A model generated the notes under the pieces. It was not told where the DNA came from. It saw only the letters and a program-made list of their open reading frames with translations, and did not search any database. A program made the translations under genes and the position numbers. This document shows, in pieces, positions 1-8,730 of a stretch of 49,133 nt of DNA (its first letter is position 1; every line of letters begins with the position of its first letter). This DNA comes from Rhodocyclaceae bacterium (GTDB taxonomy: Bacteria > Pseudomonadota > Gammaproteobacteria > Burkholderiales > Rhodocyclaceae), in assembly GCA_028869135.1 (NCBI GenBank), contig JAGWTC010000019.1, forward strand, positions 1 to 49,133, given 5' to 3'.

Positions 1-6
1 AACAAG

Positions 7-318
7 ATGTCGCAATTCGACAATGTCAGCGTGGTCAAGAAGGCCAATGTCTATTTCGACGGCAAGTGCGTCAGTCACACCGTGCAGTTTGCCGACGGCA
101 CCAAGAAGAGCGTCGGCGTGATCCTGCCAGCCTCCCTGACCTTCAATACCGGCGTGCCGGAAATCATGGAAGGCGTTGCCGGTTCCTGCCGCGTCAAGCT
201 CAAGGGCGAGAGCGAGTGGAAGACCTACGGCGCCGGCGAGTCCTTCAACGTGCCGGGCGATTCGTCATTCGAAATCGCCTGCGACGAGCCCTACCATTAC
301 GTTTGCCACTTCGGCTAA
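7..318 (+). CDS. ppnP: Pyrimidine/purine nucleoside phosphorylase PpnP
   Basis: A 103-residue protein matching the PpnP (YaiE, DUF1255) family, which phosphorolyses several nucleosides to free base and ribose-1-phosphate in the cytoplasm. The whole protein is one small cupin fold. Recognisable family segments are the N-terminal [19 protein letters not shown], the central [12 protein letters not shown] and the C-terminal [13 protein letters not shown]...YHYVCHFG. Length is normal for the family. The ATG lies 6 bases after the window start, so the upstream ribosome binding site and any operon partner cannot be seen. The next gene starts 13 bases downstream on the same strand. Identity is by sequence recognition; activity is known only for relatives. 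Confidence 0.9.
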   Translation: MSQFDNVSVVKKANVYFDGKCVSHTVQFADGTKKSVGVILPASLTFNTGVPEIMEGVAGSCRVKLKGESEWKTYGAGESFNVPGDSSFEIACDEPYHYVCHFG

Positions 319-331
319 AACGCAGATCGGT

Positions 332-841
332 ATGATCGACCAAAGCTGGGTCGCGATGATGGCGCAGTATTCGCGCTGGATGAACGACAAGCTCTACGCC
401 CATGCCGCCGCGTTGACAGACGCGCAACGCAAGCAGGATCGCGGCGCCTTCTTCAAGTCGCTGCACAACACCCTGGACCATCTCGTCTGGGCCGACACCA
501 TCTGGCTCGGCCGCTTCACCGGCGCGCAGCCGGCGCTGCCGGTGGCCGGCAGCGTGCTGTATCCCGAGTTCGAGGCCCTGCGCGCCCGCCGCAGTGAACT
601 CGACACTGAAATCGACGCCTGGGCCGCGACCGTCAGCACCGCTTTTTTGTCCGCGCCCCTGACCTGGACCAGCCGTATCACCGGCAAGTCGCAGACGCGC
701 GCCGGCAGTGTTGCCGTCACCCATTTCTTTAACCACCAGACCCATCATCGCGGTCAGGTCACGACCCTGCTCAGCCAGTGCGGCATCGATCCGGGTGTGA
801 CCGATCTGTGGGCGATGCCGGGCGCTGAAGAATGGACTTAA
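332..841 (+). CDS. DinB-family (four-helix bundle) metal-dependent protein
   Basis: A 169-residue protein of the DinB/YfiT fold, a four-helix bundle that normally binds a metal through three histidines. Candidate ligands are H50 in NTLDH and the cluster H131, H135, H138, H139 in THFFNHQTHHRGQ, the usual C-terminal DinB signature. Members include thiol-dependent transferases and damage-induced proteins of unknown function; the substrate here is unknown. I chose the ATG at 332 because it gives a normal family length and begins 13 bases after ppnP; the frame is open further upstream, inside ppnP, but that part looks like shadow sequence. Probably co-transcribed with ppnP. Confidence 0.8.
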   Translation: MIDQSWVAMMAQYSRWMNDKLYAHAAALTDAQRKQDRGAFFKSLHNTLDHLVWADTIWLGRFTGAQPALPVAGSVLYPEFEALRARRSELDTEIDAWAATVSTAFLSAPLTWTSRITGKSQTRAGSVAVTHFFNHQTHHRGQVTTLLSQCGIDPGVTDLWAMPGAEEWT

Positions 842-960
842 TAACCTACTGCGCAGACGTATGGCTGCGTTGCGCGGTGCTCGCAATCCTCATGTACTCA
901 AGTACATTCCGGTTGCTGCGCTCCGCCGGCTCGCGACGGTTTGCGGCCTCCCACAACCCT
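842..960. repeat. Imperfect palindromic intergenic element
   Basis: The gap between the DinB gene and the kinase gene is an imperfect long inverted repeat. Its centre is ATGTACT-CA-AGTACAT at 892-907 (exact 7-base arms, 2-base loop). The flanks remain partly complementary for about 20 bases on each side (GCGGTGCTCGCAATCC against GGTTGCTGCGCTCCGC). A related ten-base string (ACTGCGCAGA and ATTACGCAGA) occurs near both outer ends. The shape resembles dispersed REP-like elements of proteobacteria. No second copy is in this window, so repetitiveness is inference. Confidence 0.5.
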
Positions 961-963
961 TTC

Positions 964-1908
964 ATGGCTATTACGCAGATAAACCATCCCTTGCCGCCGG
1001 GCTTTCAGCTCGACCAATACCGCATCGAGCGGCAGATTTCGCTCGGCGGGTTTTCCATTGTGTATCTGGCGCACGATGAGGAAAACAATGCGGTGGCGAT
1101 CAAGGAGTATCTGCCCAATACCCTGGCCCTGCGCAGCGAGGGCAGCATCGTTCCCGAGATCAAGGAGGAGCATCTGTCGGCCTTCAATCACGGGCTCAAG
1201 TGCTTCTTCGAGGAAGGCCGTTCGCTGGCCCGTCTCAACCACCCGAACGTGGTGCGCGTGCTCAACTTCTTCCGCGCCAATTCGACCGTGTACATGGTGA
1301 TGCAGTACGAGCGCGGCCGCACGCTGCGCGAGCACGTCATGAAGCACCGCGGCAATATCAGCGAGAAGTTCATCCGCGTGGTGTTCTCGCGCCTGCTCAA
1401 CGGCCTGCGCGAGGTGCATGCGCAGCGCTTTCTGCATCTGGACATCAAGCCGTCGAATATCTATCTGCGCATGGACGGCAATCCGGTGCTGCTGGATTTC
1501 GGCGCCGCGCGTCAGGCGCTGGAAAACGATGCGCCGGGATTGCGGCCGACCTACACGCCGGGCTTTGCCGCGCCCGAGCAGTACGAGGCGCAGGATCAGC
1601 TTGGCCCCTGGACCGATATCTACGGCATCGGCGCGACCATGTATGCCTGTCTTGCACATTCGTCGCCGCCTGCAGCCAACCAGCGCCTCAAGGCCGACAC
1701 GCTGGTGCCCGCGGTGCAGCGTTGGGCGGGCAAATACAGCCAGCAACTGCTCGAAACCATAGACTGGTGCATGCAGCTCGACTACCTGGAGCGGCCGATG
1801 AGCGTCTTCGCGCTGCAGAAAAGCCTGGCCGAAATTCCGGACGAAGGGGGGCGCGACAGTTGGCTGACCGCGCTGAACCGCCGTCTGCGCGAGAGGGTTA
1901 GACGATGA
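964..1908 (+). CDS. Serine/threonine protein kinase (Hanks type, non-RD)
   Basis: A 314-residue cytoplasmic protein consisting of a single Hanks-type kinase domain with no membrane segment or sensor domain. Seen: glycine loop SLGGFSIVY (26-34), catalytic lysine K47 in AVAIKEYLP, helix-C glutamate near E84, catalytic loop HLDIKPSN (158-165), D178-F-G, and the APE-like FAAPEQY (201-207). The usual HRD arginine is leucine, making it a non-RD kinase, a class typically not controlled by activation-loop phosphorylation. The frame is open upstream to 832 through the palindromic element, but the ATG at 964 starts just before the conserved domain. Its stop overlaps the phosphatase start (ATGA), so the pair is translationally coupled. 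Substrates are unknown. Confidence 0.88.
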   Translation: MAITQINHPLPPGFQLDQYRIERQISLGGFSIVYLAHDEENNAVAIKEYLPNTLALRSEGSIVPEIKEEHLSAFNHGLKCFFEEGRSLARLNHPNVVRVLNFFRANSTVYMVMQYERGRTLREHVMKHRGNISEKFIRVVFSRLLNGLREVHAQRFLHLDIKPSNIYLRMDGNPVLLDFGAARQALENDAPGLRPTYTPGFAAPEQYEAQDQLGPWTDIYGIGATMYACLAHSSPPAANQRLKADTLVPAVQRWAGKYSQQLLETIDWCMQLDYLERPMSVFALQKSLAEIPDEGGRDSWLTALNRRLRERVRR

Positions 1909-2816
1909 AGTTCACGATCTATCAGGAAAGCCGGATCGGCACGCGCCAGACCAATCAGGATCGGGTTGCCTACTGCTATTCGCGCGACACCCTGCTGCTC
2001 ATCGTTGCCGATGGCATGGGCGGTCACGCACACGGCGAAATCGCGGCGCAGATTGCGACCAATCACATTACCACGCTGTTCCAGCGCGAGGCCCGCCCGC
2101 ATCTGCCGGACCCGATGTTCTTTCTTTCGGTGGCGATCGAGGGCGCGCACGCCGAGATCGTGGCCGAGGCGCAACGGCAGGCCATGCCGGAAAGCCCGCG
2201 CACGACCTGCGTCGTCTGCGTGATCCAGAACAATGTCGCCTACTGGGCGCACGTCGGCGATTCGCGCCTCTATCTTCTGCGCGACGGCAAGATCCTCTCG
2301 CAGACGCGCGACCATTCGCTGGTGCAGACCATGGTCGAGAGCGGCACCATCACCAGCGAACAGGCGCGTCGCCATCCGGCGCGCAACCGCATCTTCAGCT
2401 GCCTCGGCGGCACGCAGGAGCCGCAGATCGATTTCTCGCGCAAGACGCCGATGCTGGACGGGGACATTCTCGTGCTGTGCACCGACGGCGTATGGGGGCC
2501 GATGGAAGAGGATGTCTGTGCCCAGCTCGCCTTCACCAATGTGCTCAACAGCGTGCCGCGCATGCTCGACGAAGCCGAGCAGCGCGCCGGCAAGAGCAGC
2601 GACAATCTCTCCATCATCGCCATCAACTGGGAAGAGGACGAAGCCGAGGAGCTGATCTGCTACAGCGACATGCCGACCATGCCCATGGATGTATATACCG
2701 TGCCGCCCGAGGGCGGCATGCACAACGCCAACGCGCCCCTGTCCGACGACGAGATCGAGGAGGCGATCGAGGAAATTCGCAACTCGATCAGGCAGAATCT
2801 GCCCATCAGAAACTAG
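1905..2816 (+). CDS. PP2C-family serine/threonine phosphatase
   Basis: A 303-residue PPM/PP2C phosphatase that removes phosphate from Ser/Thr, probably reversing the adjacent kinase. Seen motifs in order: TNQDR (D19), VADGMGGHAHGE (D36, G37), TTCVVCVIQNN, AHVGDSRLYLLRDG, DHSLVQTMVESG, LCTDGVWGP and SSDNLSII, which together supply the aspartates of the binuclear metal site. The C-terminal roughly 65 residues after the core (VPPEGGMHNANAPLSDDEIEEAIEE) form an acidic tail of unknown role. No signal peptide or membrane segment. It overlaps the kinase by 4 bases. Such pairs sometimes accompany type VI secretion loci, but none is visible here, so this looks like a stand-alone pair. Confidence 0.9.
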   Translation: MKFTIYQESRIGTRQTNQDRVAYCYSRDTLLLIVADGMGGHAHGEIAAQIATNHITTLFQREARPHLPDPMFFLSVAIEGAHAEIVAEAQRQAMPESPRTTCVVCVIQNNVAYWAHVGDSRLYLLRDGKILSQTRDHSLVQTMVESGTITSEQARRHPARNRIFSCLGGTQEPQIDFSRKTPMLDGDILVLCTDGVWGPMEEDVCAQLAFTNVLNSVPRMLDEAEQRAGKSSDNLSIIAINWEEDEAEELICYSDMPTMPMDVYTVPPEGGMHNANAPLSDDEIEEAIEEIRNSIRQNLPIRN

Positions 2817-2867
2817 GCGTCCGCCTTAGCGCGGGACGCACCGATTCACTCAGCAACAGGAAACGTC

Positions 2868-3590
2868 ATGACCCGTCCGTCCGGCCGCGCAGCCGATCAG
2901 CTGCGCACTCTCAAGATCACCCGCCACTACACCCTGCACGCCGAAGGCAGCGTGCTGGTCGAGTTCGGCCATACCAAGGTGCTTTGTACCGCCAGCGTGG
3001 AGGAGGGCGTGCCCGGCTTTCTCAAGGGCAAGGGGCAGGGCTGGGTTACGGCTGAGTACGGCATGCTGCCGCGCTCCACGCACACGCGCAGCGCGCGCGA
3101 AGCCGCACGCGGCAAGCAGACCGGCCGCACTCAGGAGATCCAGCGCCTGATCGGCCGCAGTCTGCGCGCCGTGACCGATCTGGCCGCCCTCGGCGAACGC
3201 CAGGTCACGCTCGATTGCGACGTGATTCAGGCCGACGGTGGCACTCGCTGCGCCTCGATCACCGGCGCCTGCGTCGCACTCCACGATGCCCTCGACGGAG
3301 TGGTGAAGAGCGGCAAGCTGGCGGCCAACCCGCTGCGCGATTTCGTTGCCGCAGTCTCGGTCGGCATCGTCGACGGCGCGCCGGTGCTGGACCTCGATTA
3401 CCCCGAAGACTCCGCCTGCGACACTGACATGAACATCGTCATGACCGGCAGCGGCGGCATGGTTGAATTACAGGGCACGGCCGAAGGCACGCCGTTCTCG
3501 CGCGATGAATTGAACGCGCTGCTTGCGCTCGGCGACAAGGGCATCGCCCAGATCATCGCCGCGCAGAAGGCCGTGCTGGGGCTGGCATGA
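2868..3590 (+). CDS. rph: Ribonuclease PH
   Basis: A 240-residue phosphorolytic 3'-5' exoribonuclease that trims tRNA 3' ends to make room for or expose CCA. Family landmarks are the N-terminal [45 protein letters not shown] and the C-terminal [19 protein letters not shown] with [16 protein letters not shown]. Length is typical. The ATG has an AGGA ribosome binding site about 7 bases upstream. The stop overlaps the next gene (ATGA at 3587-3590), the common rph-rdgB pairing of Betaproteobacteria. A 51-base gap separates it from the phosphatase gene and contains a weak inverted repeat (GCGTCC at 2817-2822, GGACGC at 2834-2839). Confidence 0.96.
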   Translation: MTRPSGRAADQLRTLKITRHYTLHAEGSVLVEFGHTKVLCTASVEEGVPGFLKGKGQGWVTAEYGMLPRSTHTRSAREAARGKQTGRTQEIQRLIGRSLRAVTDLAALGERQVTLDCDVIQADGGTRCASITGACVALHDALDGVVKSGKLAANPLRDFVAAVSVGIVDGAPVLDLDYPEDSACDTDMNIVMTGSGGMVELQGTAEGTPFSRDELNALLALGDKGIAQIIAAQKAVLGLA

Positions 3591-4186
3591 CCAAGCTTGT
3601 TCTTGCCTCGAACAACGCCGGCAAGCTGCGCGAGTTCGGCCAGATGCTGGCGTCGCTGGGCTTCGAAGTGGTGCCGCAATCGGCCTTCAATGTGCCCGAG
3701 GCCGAGGAGCCGTATGCGACCTTCATCGAGAACGCGCTGGCCAAGGCGCGCCATTGCGCGCGCCACACCGGCCTGCCGTCGCTGGCTGACGACTCGGGCC
3801 TGTGCGTGCATGCGCTGGACGGCGCGCCGGGCGTGCGCTCCGCGCGCTATGCCGGAGAGCCCAAGTCCGATGCGCGCAACAACGCCTATCTGATCGAACA
3901 GATGCAGGGTCAGAAAAATCGCCGCGCTCACTTCGTCGCCGTGCTGGTGTTCGTGCGCCATGCCGACGACCCGCAGCCGCTGATTGCCGAAGGTGAGTGG
4001 CACGGCGAGATCCTCGATGCGCCGCGCGGCGCCGACGGCTTCGGTTACGATCCCCTGTTCTTCGTGCCAGCGCTGAATGCCACGGCGGCGGAGCTCGGTC
4101 ACGAGCAGAAGAACGCTCTCAGTCATCGCGGCGTGGCCCTGCAGCAGTTGATCGCGAAGCTGCACGACAGGCTCCACCAGGCCTGA
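3587..4186 (+). CDS. rdgB: XTP/dITP pyrophosphatase (RdgB/HAM1)
   Basis: A 199-residue NTP pyrophosphatase that hydrolyses dITP, ITP and XTP to monophosphates, keeping deaminated purines out of DNA and RNA. Landmarks are the N-terminal [14 protein letters not shown], the central [27 protein letters not shown] with the catalytic/metal-binding [17 protein letters not shown], and the C-terminal [14 protein letters not shown] and [10 protein letters not shown]. Length is typical. It is coupled to rph by a 4-base overlap and followed closely by hemW, so the three probably form an operon. Confidence 0.96.
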   Translation: MTKLVLASNNAGKLREFGQMLASLGFEVVPQSAFNVPEAEEPYATFIENALAKARHCARHTGLPSLADDSGLCVHALDGAPGVRSARYAGEPKSDARNNAYLIEQMQGQKNRRAHFVAVLVFVRHADDPQPLIAEGEWHGEILDAPRGADGFGYDPLFFVPALNATAAELGHEQKNALSHRGVALQQLIAKLHDRLHQA

Positions 4187-4217
4187 TGCAGGCCATGTGC
4201 GAAGCGCGGCAGCGCCC

Positions 4218-5435
4218 ATGAAAAAGACCGTCATCCCCATCGCGGCTGCACCGACGCTGGCCGCCACCTCCACGGTGGTGACTGCCAGCGGCCTGCAGAC
4301 GCCGCCACCGCTGTCGCTCTACATCCACTGGCCGTGGTGCGTGAAGAAGTGCCCGTATTGCGACTTCAATTCGCATGAGAGCAGAGGCGAGATCCCCGAA
4401 GCCGAATACATAGCCGCCGTCATCGCCGATCTCGAATCGGCGCTGCCGCAGATCTGGGGGCGACGCGTCGGCACCCTCTTCATCGGTGGCGGCACGCCCA
4501 GCCTGATGTCGGGCGCCGGCATGGACGCCCTGCTGACCGGCATCCGCACCCGCATCACGCTGTTGTCGGAGGCCGAGATCACCATGGAGGCGAATCCCGG
4601 CACGGTCGAGGTGGCAAAGTTCGCCGCTTTCCGCGATGCCGGCGTCAATCGCGTATCGCTCGGCATCCAGAGCTTCGACGAGACGAAGCTCAAGGCGCTG
4701 GGCCGCATTCACGACGGCAACGAAGCCCGGCGCGCCATCGATATCGCCTTGCGCCAGTTCGACAATGTGAATATCGACCTGATGTACGCGCTGCCGCAGC
4801 AGACGCTGGCCGAAGCAGAGGCCGACATGCGCACTGCAATTGCCTTCGGTACGCCGCATCTCTCGGCCTATCACCTGACGCTGGAGCCCAACACCGCCTT
4901 CTTCCACGCACCCCCGCCGGTGCCGGACGAGGACCTGTCGGCCGACATGCAGGAGATGGTCGAGGCCGAGCTCGGCGCGGCGGGCTACCAGCACTACGAA
5001 ACCTCGGCGTTTGCCAGGCCGGGCATGCGCGCGCGACACAACCTCAACTACTGGACCTTCGGCGACTATCTGGGCATAGGCGCCGGCGCGCACGGCAAGA
5101 TTTCCGATCACGCCGCAATCGTGCGCGAGATGCGCCACAAGCATCCACGCGCCTATCTGGATGCCGCGGCCAGGGGCGAGTTCATTCAGGAGCGCCGCGT
5201 CGTCAATGCGGCCGATCTGCCCGGCGAATTCATGATGAACGCGCTGCGTCTGATCGACGGCTTTCCGTCCGCGCTGTTCAGCGAAAGAACCGGCTTGCCG
5301 TTGTCGCGCCTGCAGTCCGAACTGCTTGCCGCCCAGCGCGAGGACTTGCTTGAGGTAACAACGGAGCACATGCGCCCGACACTGCGCGGTCAACGCTATC
5401 TGAATCGCCTGCTGCAGATTTTTCTGAGTGAGTGA
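4218..5435 (+). CDS. hemW: Radical SAM heme chaperone HemW
   Basis: A 405-residue radical SAM protein of the HemN-like family, now known in several bacteria as a heme-transfer chaperone rather than a coproporphyrinogen oxidase. The iron-sulfur motif CxxxCxxC is C41-VKK-C45-PY-C48, followed by the family string DFNSHE. GGGTPSLM and the SAM-domain segment TMEANPGTVE are also seen. The C-terminal winged-helix region includes GEFMMNALRLIDGF. I prefer the ATG at 4218; a GTG at 4197 in the same frame would add seven residues. The first 30 residues (Ala/Thr-rich) are a non-conserved extension. The long-standing annotation as coproporphyrinogen III oxidase is the alternative, but the context is generic housekeeping. 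Confidence 0.92.
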   Translation: MKKTVIPIAAAPTLAATSTVVTASGLQTPPPLSLYIHWPWCVKKCPYCDFNSHESRGEIPEAEYIAAVIADLESALPQIWGRRVGTLFIGGGTPSLMSGAGMDALLTGIRTRITLLSEAEITMEANPGTVEVAKFAAFRDAGVNRVSLGIQSFDETKLKALGRIHDGNEARRAIDIALRQFDNVNIDLMYALPQQTLAEAEADMRTAIAFGTPHLSAYHLTLEPNTAFFHAPPPVPDEDLSADMQEMVEAELGAAGYQHYETSAFARPGMRARHNLNYWTFGDYLGIGAGAHGKISDHAAIVREMRHKHPRAYLDAAARGEFIQERRVVNAADLPGEFMMNALRLIDGFPSALFSERTGLPLSRLQSELLAAQREDLLEVTTEHMRPTLRGQRYLNRLLQIFLSE

Positions 5436-5597
5436 GGCAAGCGTGAACTATCCAAAACCCGGCCTGGTCGCCACGCCCGACATTGCGGCTACGGCGACAG
5501 ACGAATAAGCAAACCAAAATGTCGCGACAGGCAAGCGTTCAAGGCCACCCCGGCTGGGCTATGCTTGAGACATAAATACAGCCTCAGGGAGGAATGG
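5436..5597 (+). other. Intergenic region hemW to cNMP-binding gene
   Basis: A 162-base gap. It holds one tiny open frame, GTG at 5443 to TAA at 5508 (21 codons before the stop, beginning NYPKPGLVATPD after the start), preceded by a TGAGG string. I see no homology or other support for it. A ribosome binding site, GGGAGG (5588-5593), precedes the next gene. No convincing terminator hairpin with a T-run follows hemW. Confidence 0.3.
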
Positions 5598-6053
5598 ATG
5601 AGCCGCGACATGGCCGAGTTGCTGGACGGCCTCGATCTGTTCGCCGGATTTTCCTATCCGGAATTGCAAAGCATAGGTCGCTTCGTCGGTTATCGAGGCC
5701 TCAAGCGCGGCGAGCTGGTGTTCAGCGAGGGCGACCCCGGCGCGTTCATGCTGATCCTGGTCGAAGGGCAGTTGTCCATCTACAAGGGCGGCGAATGCGG
5801 CCAGCGGCTGCTTTCCTACGAGGGGCGCGGGCGTGTGGTCGGCGAAATGGCCCTGCTCGATCATGAGCGTCGTTCGGCCAGTTGCATTGCCGACAGCGAC
5901 TGTCTTTTCGTGACGCTCGACCACGCCGGGCTGGACCGGCTGGCGGAGGAGTTTCCGGGGCTGGCCTATCGCTTTGCGCTGAGTCTGGCGCGTCTGCTGT
6001 CGAAGCGTCTGCGCCGCACCTCGGGCCTGCTGGTGGAACACCTCACGCCCTAG
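5598..6053 (+). CDS. Cyclic nucleotide-binding (CAP-like sensor) domain protein
   Basis: A 151-residue protein that is essentially one cNMP-binding beta-roll domain without the DNA-binding helix-turn-helix of Crp/Fnr proteins. Seen: LFAGFSYPELQSIGRFV, LVFSEGDPGAFMLILVEGQLSIYK, and GRVVGEMALLDHERRSASC, the last corresponding to the phosphate-binding cassette (GEMALLD...RSASC). The C-terminal helix ends in LSKRLRRTSGLLVEHLTP. I chose the ATG at 5598 because a GGGAGG ribosome binding site lies 5 bases upstream; an in-frame TTG at 5565 lacks one. It could be a ligand-sensing adaptor; the partner is unknown. It is convergent with trmB, 18 bases apart. Confidence 0.8.
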   Translation: MSRDMAELLDGLDLFAGFSYPELQSIGRFVGYRGLKRGELVFSEGDPGAFMLILVEGQLSIYKGGECGQRLLSYEGRGRVVGEMALLDHERRSASCIADSDCLFVTLDHAGLDRLAEEFPGLAYRFALSLARLLSKRLRRTSGLLVEHLTP

Positions 6054-6071
6054 GCGCGCGGCGCGCCCCGA

Positions 6072-6791
6072 TCAGCGTTTGCGGAACACCACGTCCCAGA
6101 CGCCGTGGCCGAGACGCAGGCCGCGCGTTTCGAACTTGGTCTGCGGGCGGTATTCGGGCTTGGGCGCAAAGCCGTCGGCCGTGTTCCGGAGTAGCGGCTC
6201 GGCCGAATACACTTCCAGCATCTGCTGCGCGTACTCTTCCCAATCGGTGGCGCTGTGCAGATAGCCGCCAGGTTTCAGATGCTCGGCGATGGCCCGCACC
6301 ATCGGCCCTTGCAACAGGCGACGCTTCTGCTGGCGCTTCTTGGGCCAGGGGTCGGGGAAGAAGACATGCACGCCGTCCAGCGAGTTGGCCGGGATCATGT
6401 CGCGCAGGACTTCCACGGCATCGTGCTGGATGATGCGGATGTTCGTGATGCCCTGTTCGTGGATATCCTTCAGCAAACTACCGACGCCGGGGGTGTGGAC
6501 TTCGAGCGCAATGTAGTTGTTCTCTGGATGGCTCTTCGCGATGGTCGCCGTGGTTTCACCCATGCCGAAGCCGATCTCGAAAATGGTTGGCGCCCTGCGA
6601 CCGAACACCTGTTCGAAGTCGAGTGTTTTCTGGCCATAGGGAATCGCCCAGACCGGCATCAGCTCGTCGTAGCTGCGGCGCTGGGCATTGGAGACGCGGC
6701 CTTGACGCAGCACGAAGCTGCGGATATGCGCGCCGCGATCGGGCGGGCTATTTTCCGGATTGGCTAGCGGCGTCTTCGTAGGGTCGCTCAT
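6072..6791 (-). CDS. trmB: tRNA (guanine-N7-)-methyltransferase
   Basis: A 239-residue SAM-dependent methyltransferase making m7G46 in the tRNA variable loop. Landmarks are the SAM-binding [22 protein letters not shown], the signature [19 protein letters not shown], and the C-terminal [21 protein letters not shown]. Length is normal. The coding region begins 44 bases inside the upstream gene for a periplasmic protein, so its ribosome binding site lies within that gene and translation is probably coupled. It is the last gene of the thiG - unknown - trmB group on this strand. Confidence 0.96.
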   Translation of the reverse strand: MSDPTKTPLANPENSPPDRGAHIRSFVLRQGRVSNAQRRSYDELMPVWAIPYGQKTLDFEQVFGRRAPTIFEIGFGMGETTATIAKSHPENNYIALEVHTPGVGSLLKDIHEQGITNIRIIQHDAVEVLRDMIPANSLDGVHVFFPDPWPKKRQQKRRLLQGPMVRAIAEHLKPGGYLHSATDWEEYAQQMLEVYSAEPLLRNTADGFAPKPEYRPQTKFETRGLRLGHGVWDVVFRKR

Positions 6792-7764
6792 CGAACAGTC
6801 TCATGACAAAATCAAACAGATTGGCGGGCGCCGCTTCCGGGGGTTGCGGCGGCGCTTCCGCGGATTCGGCAGGCACCGCCGCAACGACCGGCGCCGCTTC
6901 GGGCTGCGCATTGCTGACGGCGCTCACGGTGTTGTCAGGTGCCGATTCAGCCGCTGCGGCGGCAGGCGCCGTCGGCGGAGCGGGCGCAAAGCTTTGCGCC
7001 AGGCTGGACGAACGGCTGCCGAGCCACGTGGGCAACTCTGCGCAGGCGAAGTCTGAAGGTGTCGCATAGCGCTTCTTCGTTGCCTTGAGCCAGTCTTCCA
7101 CTTTGCCGGGTGTGGCCGTGCTTTGCCAGTAAACCCGCATCTGGGCTTCGGCGTTGGCGAGCGCCTCCGCTTCGCGCTGCTGCCATTCGGCATAGCGCGC
7201 ATTGAGCGCCGGACGTTGCGCTTCCGGCAGGCGCGCCGCGCAGGCGGCCGAATACGATTCGGCGCGCGCGGCCACGGTCATGCCGGCCAGCGCCGCCTCG
7301 AGCTGAAACAGCGCGCCCAGGTCGTAGCGCGGCTGGCGCAGGGCCTCCGGAAAGCTGGCGCAGGCGGCCTGCAATTTTTCGGAGTCTGGCGCCAGGCCCA
7401 GCGCCGTGCGCAGCTTGAGCGCCTCGGCGATGTGGCTCCAGCTTGCTTCGGCCGCGTGCGCGCCGAAGTAGAACTCGGCCAACTCATCCTTCAGCATGTC
7501 GATCTGGATCTGCTGCTGCTCATACCAGCGCGTGTAAGCCTCGGCGGCGGCATCCGCTTCTGCGGGCGAGTCGAGGCAGGCGGTGGCGAGCAGCGAAACG
7601 CCGTGGGCGATGCCGAACAGGCGCTGTTCGGCCAGCACGCGCGAGAACTCGAACGCATAGCCCTGGCGTTCGTTGGAGACCAGCGGGGGAGCTGGTGTCT
7701 CGGCGTGCGCCGCAAGCATTGCGCCGCAGAGCAAGCCGGCCAGGGCGGATTGGCGCAGACGCAC
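6748..7764 (-). CDS. Periplasmic protein of unknown function
   Basis: A 338-residue protein I do not recognise. It starts with GTG and has a clear signal peptide: basic MRLRQSA, hydrophobic [13 protein letters not shown], and a probable cleavage after HAE or AHA near residue 21. The mature part is mostly alpha-helical and Ala/Glu/Gln-rich with three or more cysteines ([29 protein letters not shown]). After about residue 250 it becomes a low-complexity Ala/Pro linker, then a short non-repetitive end ([17 protein letters not shown]). It lies between thiG (6 bases) and trmB (44-base overlap). Secreted and perhaps disulfide-bonded is the most I can infer. Confidence 0.6.
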   Translation of the reverse strand: MRLRQSALAGLLCGAMLAAHAETPAPPLVSNERQGYAFEFSRVLAEQRLFGIAHGVSLLATACLDSPAEADAAAEAYTRWYEQQQIQIDMLKDELAEFYFGAHAAEASWSHIAEALKLRTALGLAPDSEKLQAACASFPEALRQPRYDLGALFQLEAALAGMTVAARAESYSAACAARLPEAQRPALNARYAEWQQREAEALANAEAQMRVYWQSTATPGKVEDWLKATKKRYATPSDFACAELPTWLGSRSSSLAQSFAPAPPTAPAAAAAESAPDNTVSAVSNAQPEAAPVVAAVPAESAEAPPQPPEAAPANLFDFVMRLFDERPYEDAASQSGK

Positions 7765-7770
7765 GAGCGC

Positions 7771-8571
7771 CTACTTGCCGATCAGGCCGTCGGTCGGCGA
7801 GCTCGGGATGGCCGAGTAGAGCTTCTTCGGCATGCGGCCGGCGAGGAAGGCCTCTCGGCCGGCCTGCACGGCCTTCTGCATGGCACCGGCCATCAGCACC
7901 GGGTTCTGCGCATGCGCGATGGCGCTGTTCATGAGCACGCCGTCGCAACCGAGCTCAAGCGCGATGGCTGCATCCGAGGCGGTGCCGACACCGGCGTCGA
8001 CAAGAACCGGCACCTTGGCCTGATCGATGATGAGGCGCAGATTCCAGGGATTGAGGATGCCCATGCCGGAGCCGATCAAGGACGCGAGCGGCATGACGGC
8101 GCAGCAGCCGATGTCTTCGAGCATCTTCGCCTGGATGGGATCGTCGGCGCAGTAGACCATGACGTCGAAGCCTTCCTTGACCAGCGTCTCGGCGGCCTTC
8201 AGCGTCTCCGGCATGTTAGGGAACAGGGTGTGCGGATCACCCAGCACTTCGAGCTTGACCAGCTTGTGGCCGTCGAGCAGTTCGCGCGCCAGGCGCAGCG
8301 TGCGCACGGCCTCGTCGGCGGTGTAGCAACCGGCAGTGTTGGGCAGCAGCGTGTACTTCGACATCGGCAGCACGTCCAGGAGCGAAGGCTGCTTCGGGTC
8401 CTGGCCGATATTCATGCGACGAATCGCGACCGTGATGATCTCGGCGCCCGAGGCCTCGACGGCGGCCTGGGTTTCCGCAAAATCCTTGTACTTGCCGGTG
8501 CCGACGATCAGGCGCGAATGATAGGCCTTGCCGGCGATGGTGAGACTGTCGCGGGTGGATGAGTTGCTCAT
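7771..8571 (-). CDS. thiG: Thiazole synthase ThiG
   Basis: A 266-residue TIM-barrel enzyme that forms the thiazole phosphate of thiamine from DXP, dehydroglycine and ThiS-thiocarboxylate. Landmarks are [58 protein letters not shown], the Schiff-base lysine region [42 protein letters not shown] and [14 protein letters not shown] start it at the ATG at 8571. Longer readings run into the antisense of the tRNA gene and are artefacts. thiS, the sulfur carrier often just upstream, is not adjacent here: the upstream side is the divergent tRNA gene. Confidence 0.95.
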   Translation of the reverse strand: MSNSSTRDSLTIAGKAYHSRLIVGTGKYKDFAETQAAVEASGAEIITVAIRRMNIGQDPKQPSLLDVLPMSKYTLLPNTAGCYTADEAVRTLRLARELLDGHKLVKLEVLGDPHTLFPNMPETLKAAETLVKEGFDVMVYCADDPIQAKMLEDIGCCAVMPLASLIGSGMGILNPWNLRLIIDQAKVPVLVDAGVGTASDAAIALELGCDGVLMNSAIAHAQNPVLMAGAMQKAVQAGREAFLAGRMPKKLYSAIPSSPTDGLIGK

Positions 8572-8651
8572 GGTGCGATCCGTTCGGGAGAGGCCGTGCC
8601 GAGAAATCGCGGCCGGCTGACGCCGTTCCAAACGACGGCGCCGAATGGGAA

Positions 8652-8681
8652 ATTCTAGCATGCGCCTGTTGGCGCCCCCAA
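8652..8681 (-). promoter_or_regulatory. Candidate sigma70 promoter for thiG
   Basis: On the minus strand a -10-like TAGAAT (8657-8652) is preceded by TTGGGG (8681-8676) with an 18-base spacer. It is the best candidate upstream of thiG and lies back to back with the tRNA promoter. The -35 match is only three of six. Confidence 0.35.
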
Positions 8682-8689
8682 GACCGGGA

Positions 8690-8718
8690 TCGACGCAAGC
8701 CCGCGCTGCCCGTATAAT
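8690..8718 (+). promoter_or_regulatory. Promoter of tRNA-Gly
   Basis: A perfect -10 box TATAAT (8713-8718) sits 12 bases before the mature tRNA 5' end. It is preceded, with a 17-base spacer, by TCGACG (8690-8695), a four-of-six match to TTGACA. Confidence 0.7.
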
Positions 8719-8730
8719 CAGAGCCGTTCG

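Noticed and set aside
5443-5508. A 21-codon small ORF after hemW
   Set aside because: No homology, coupling or conserved context; it is recorded only as part of the intergenic description.
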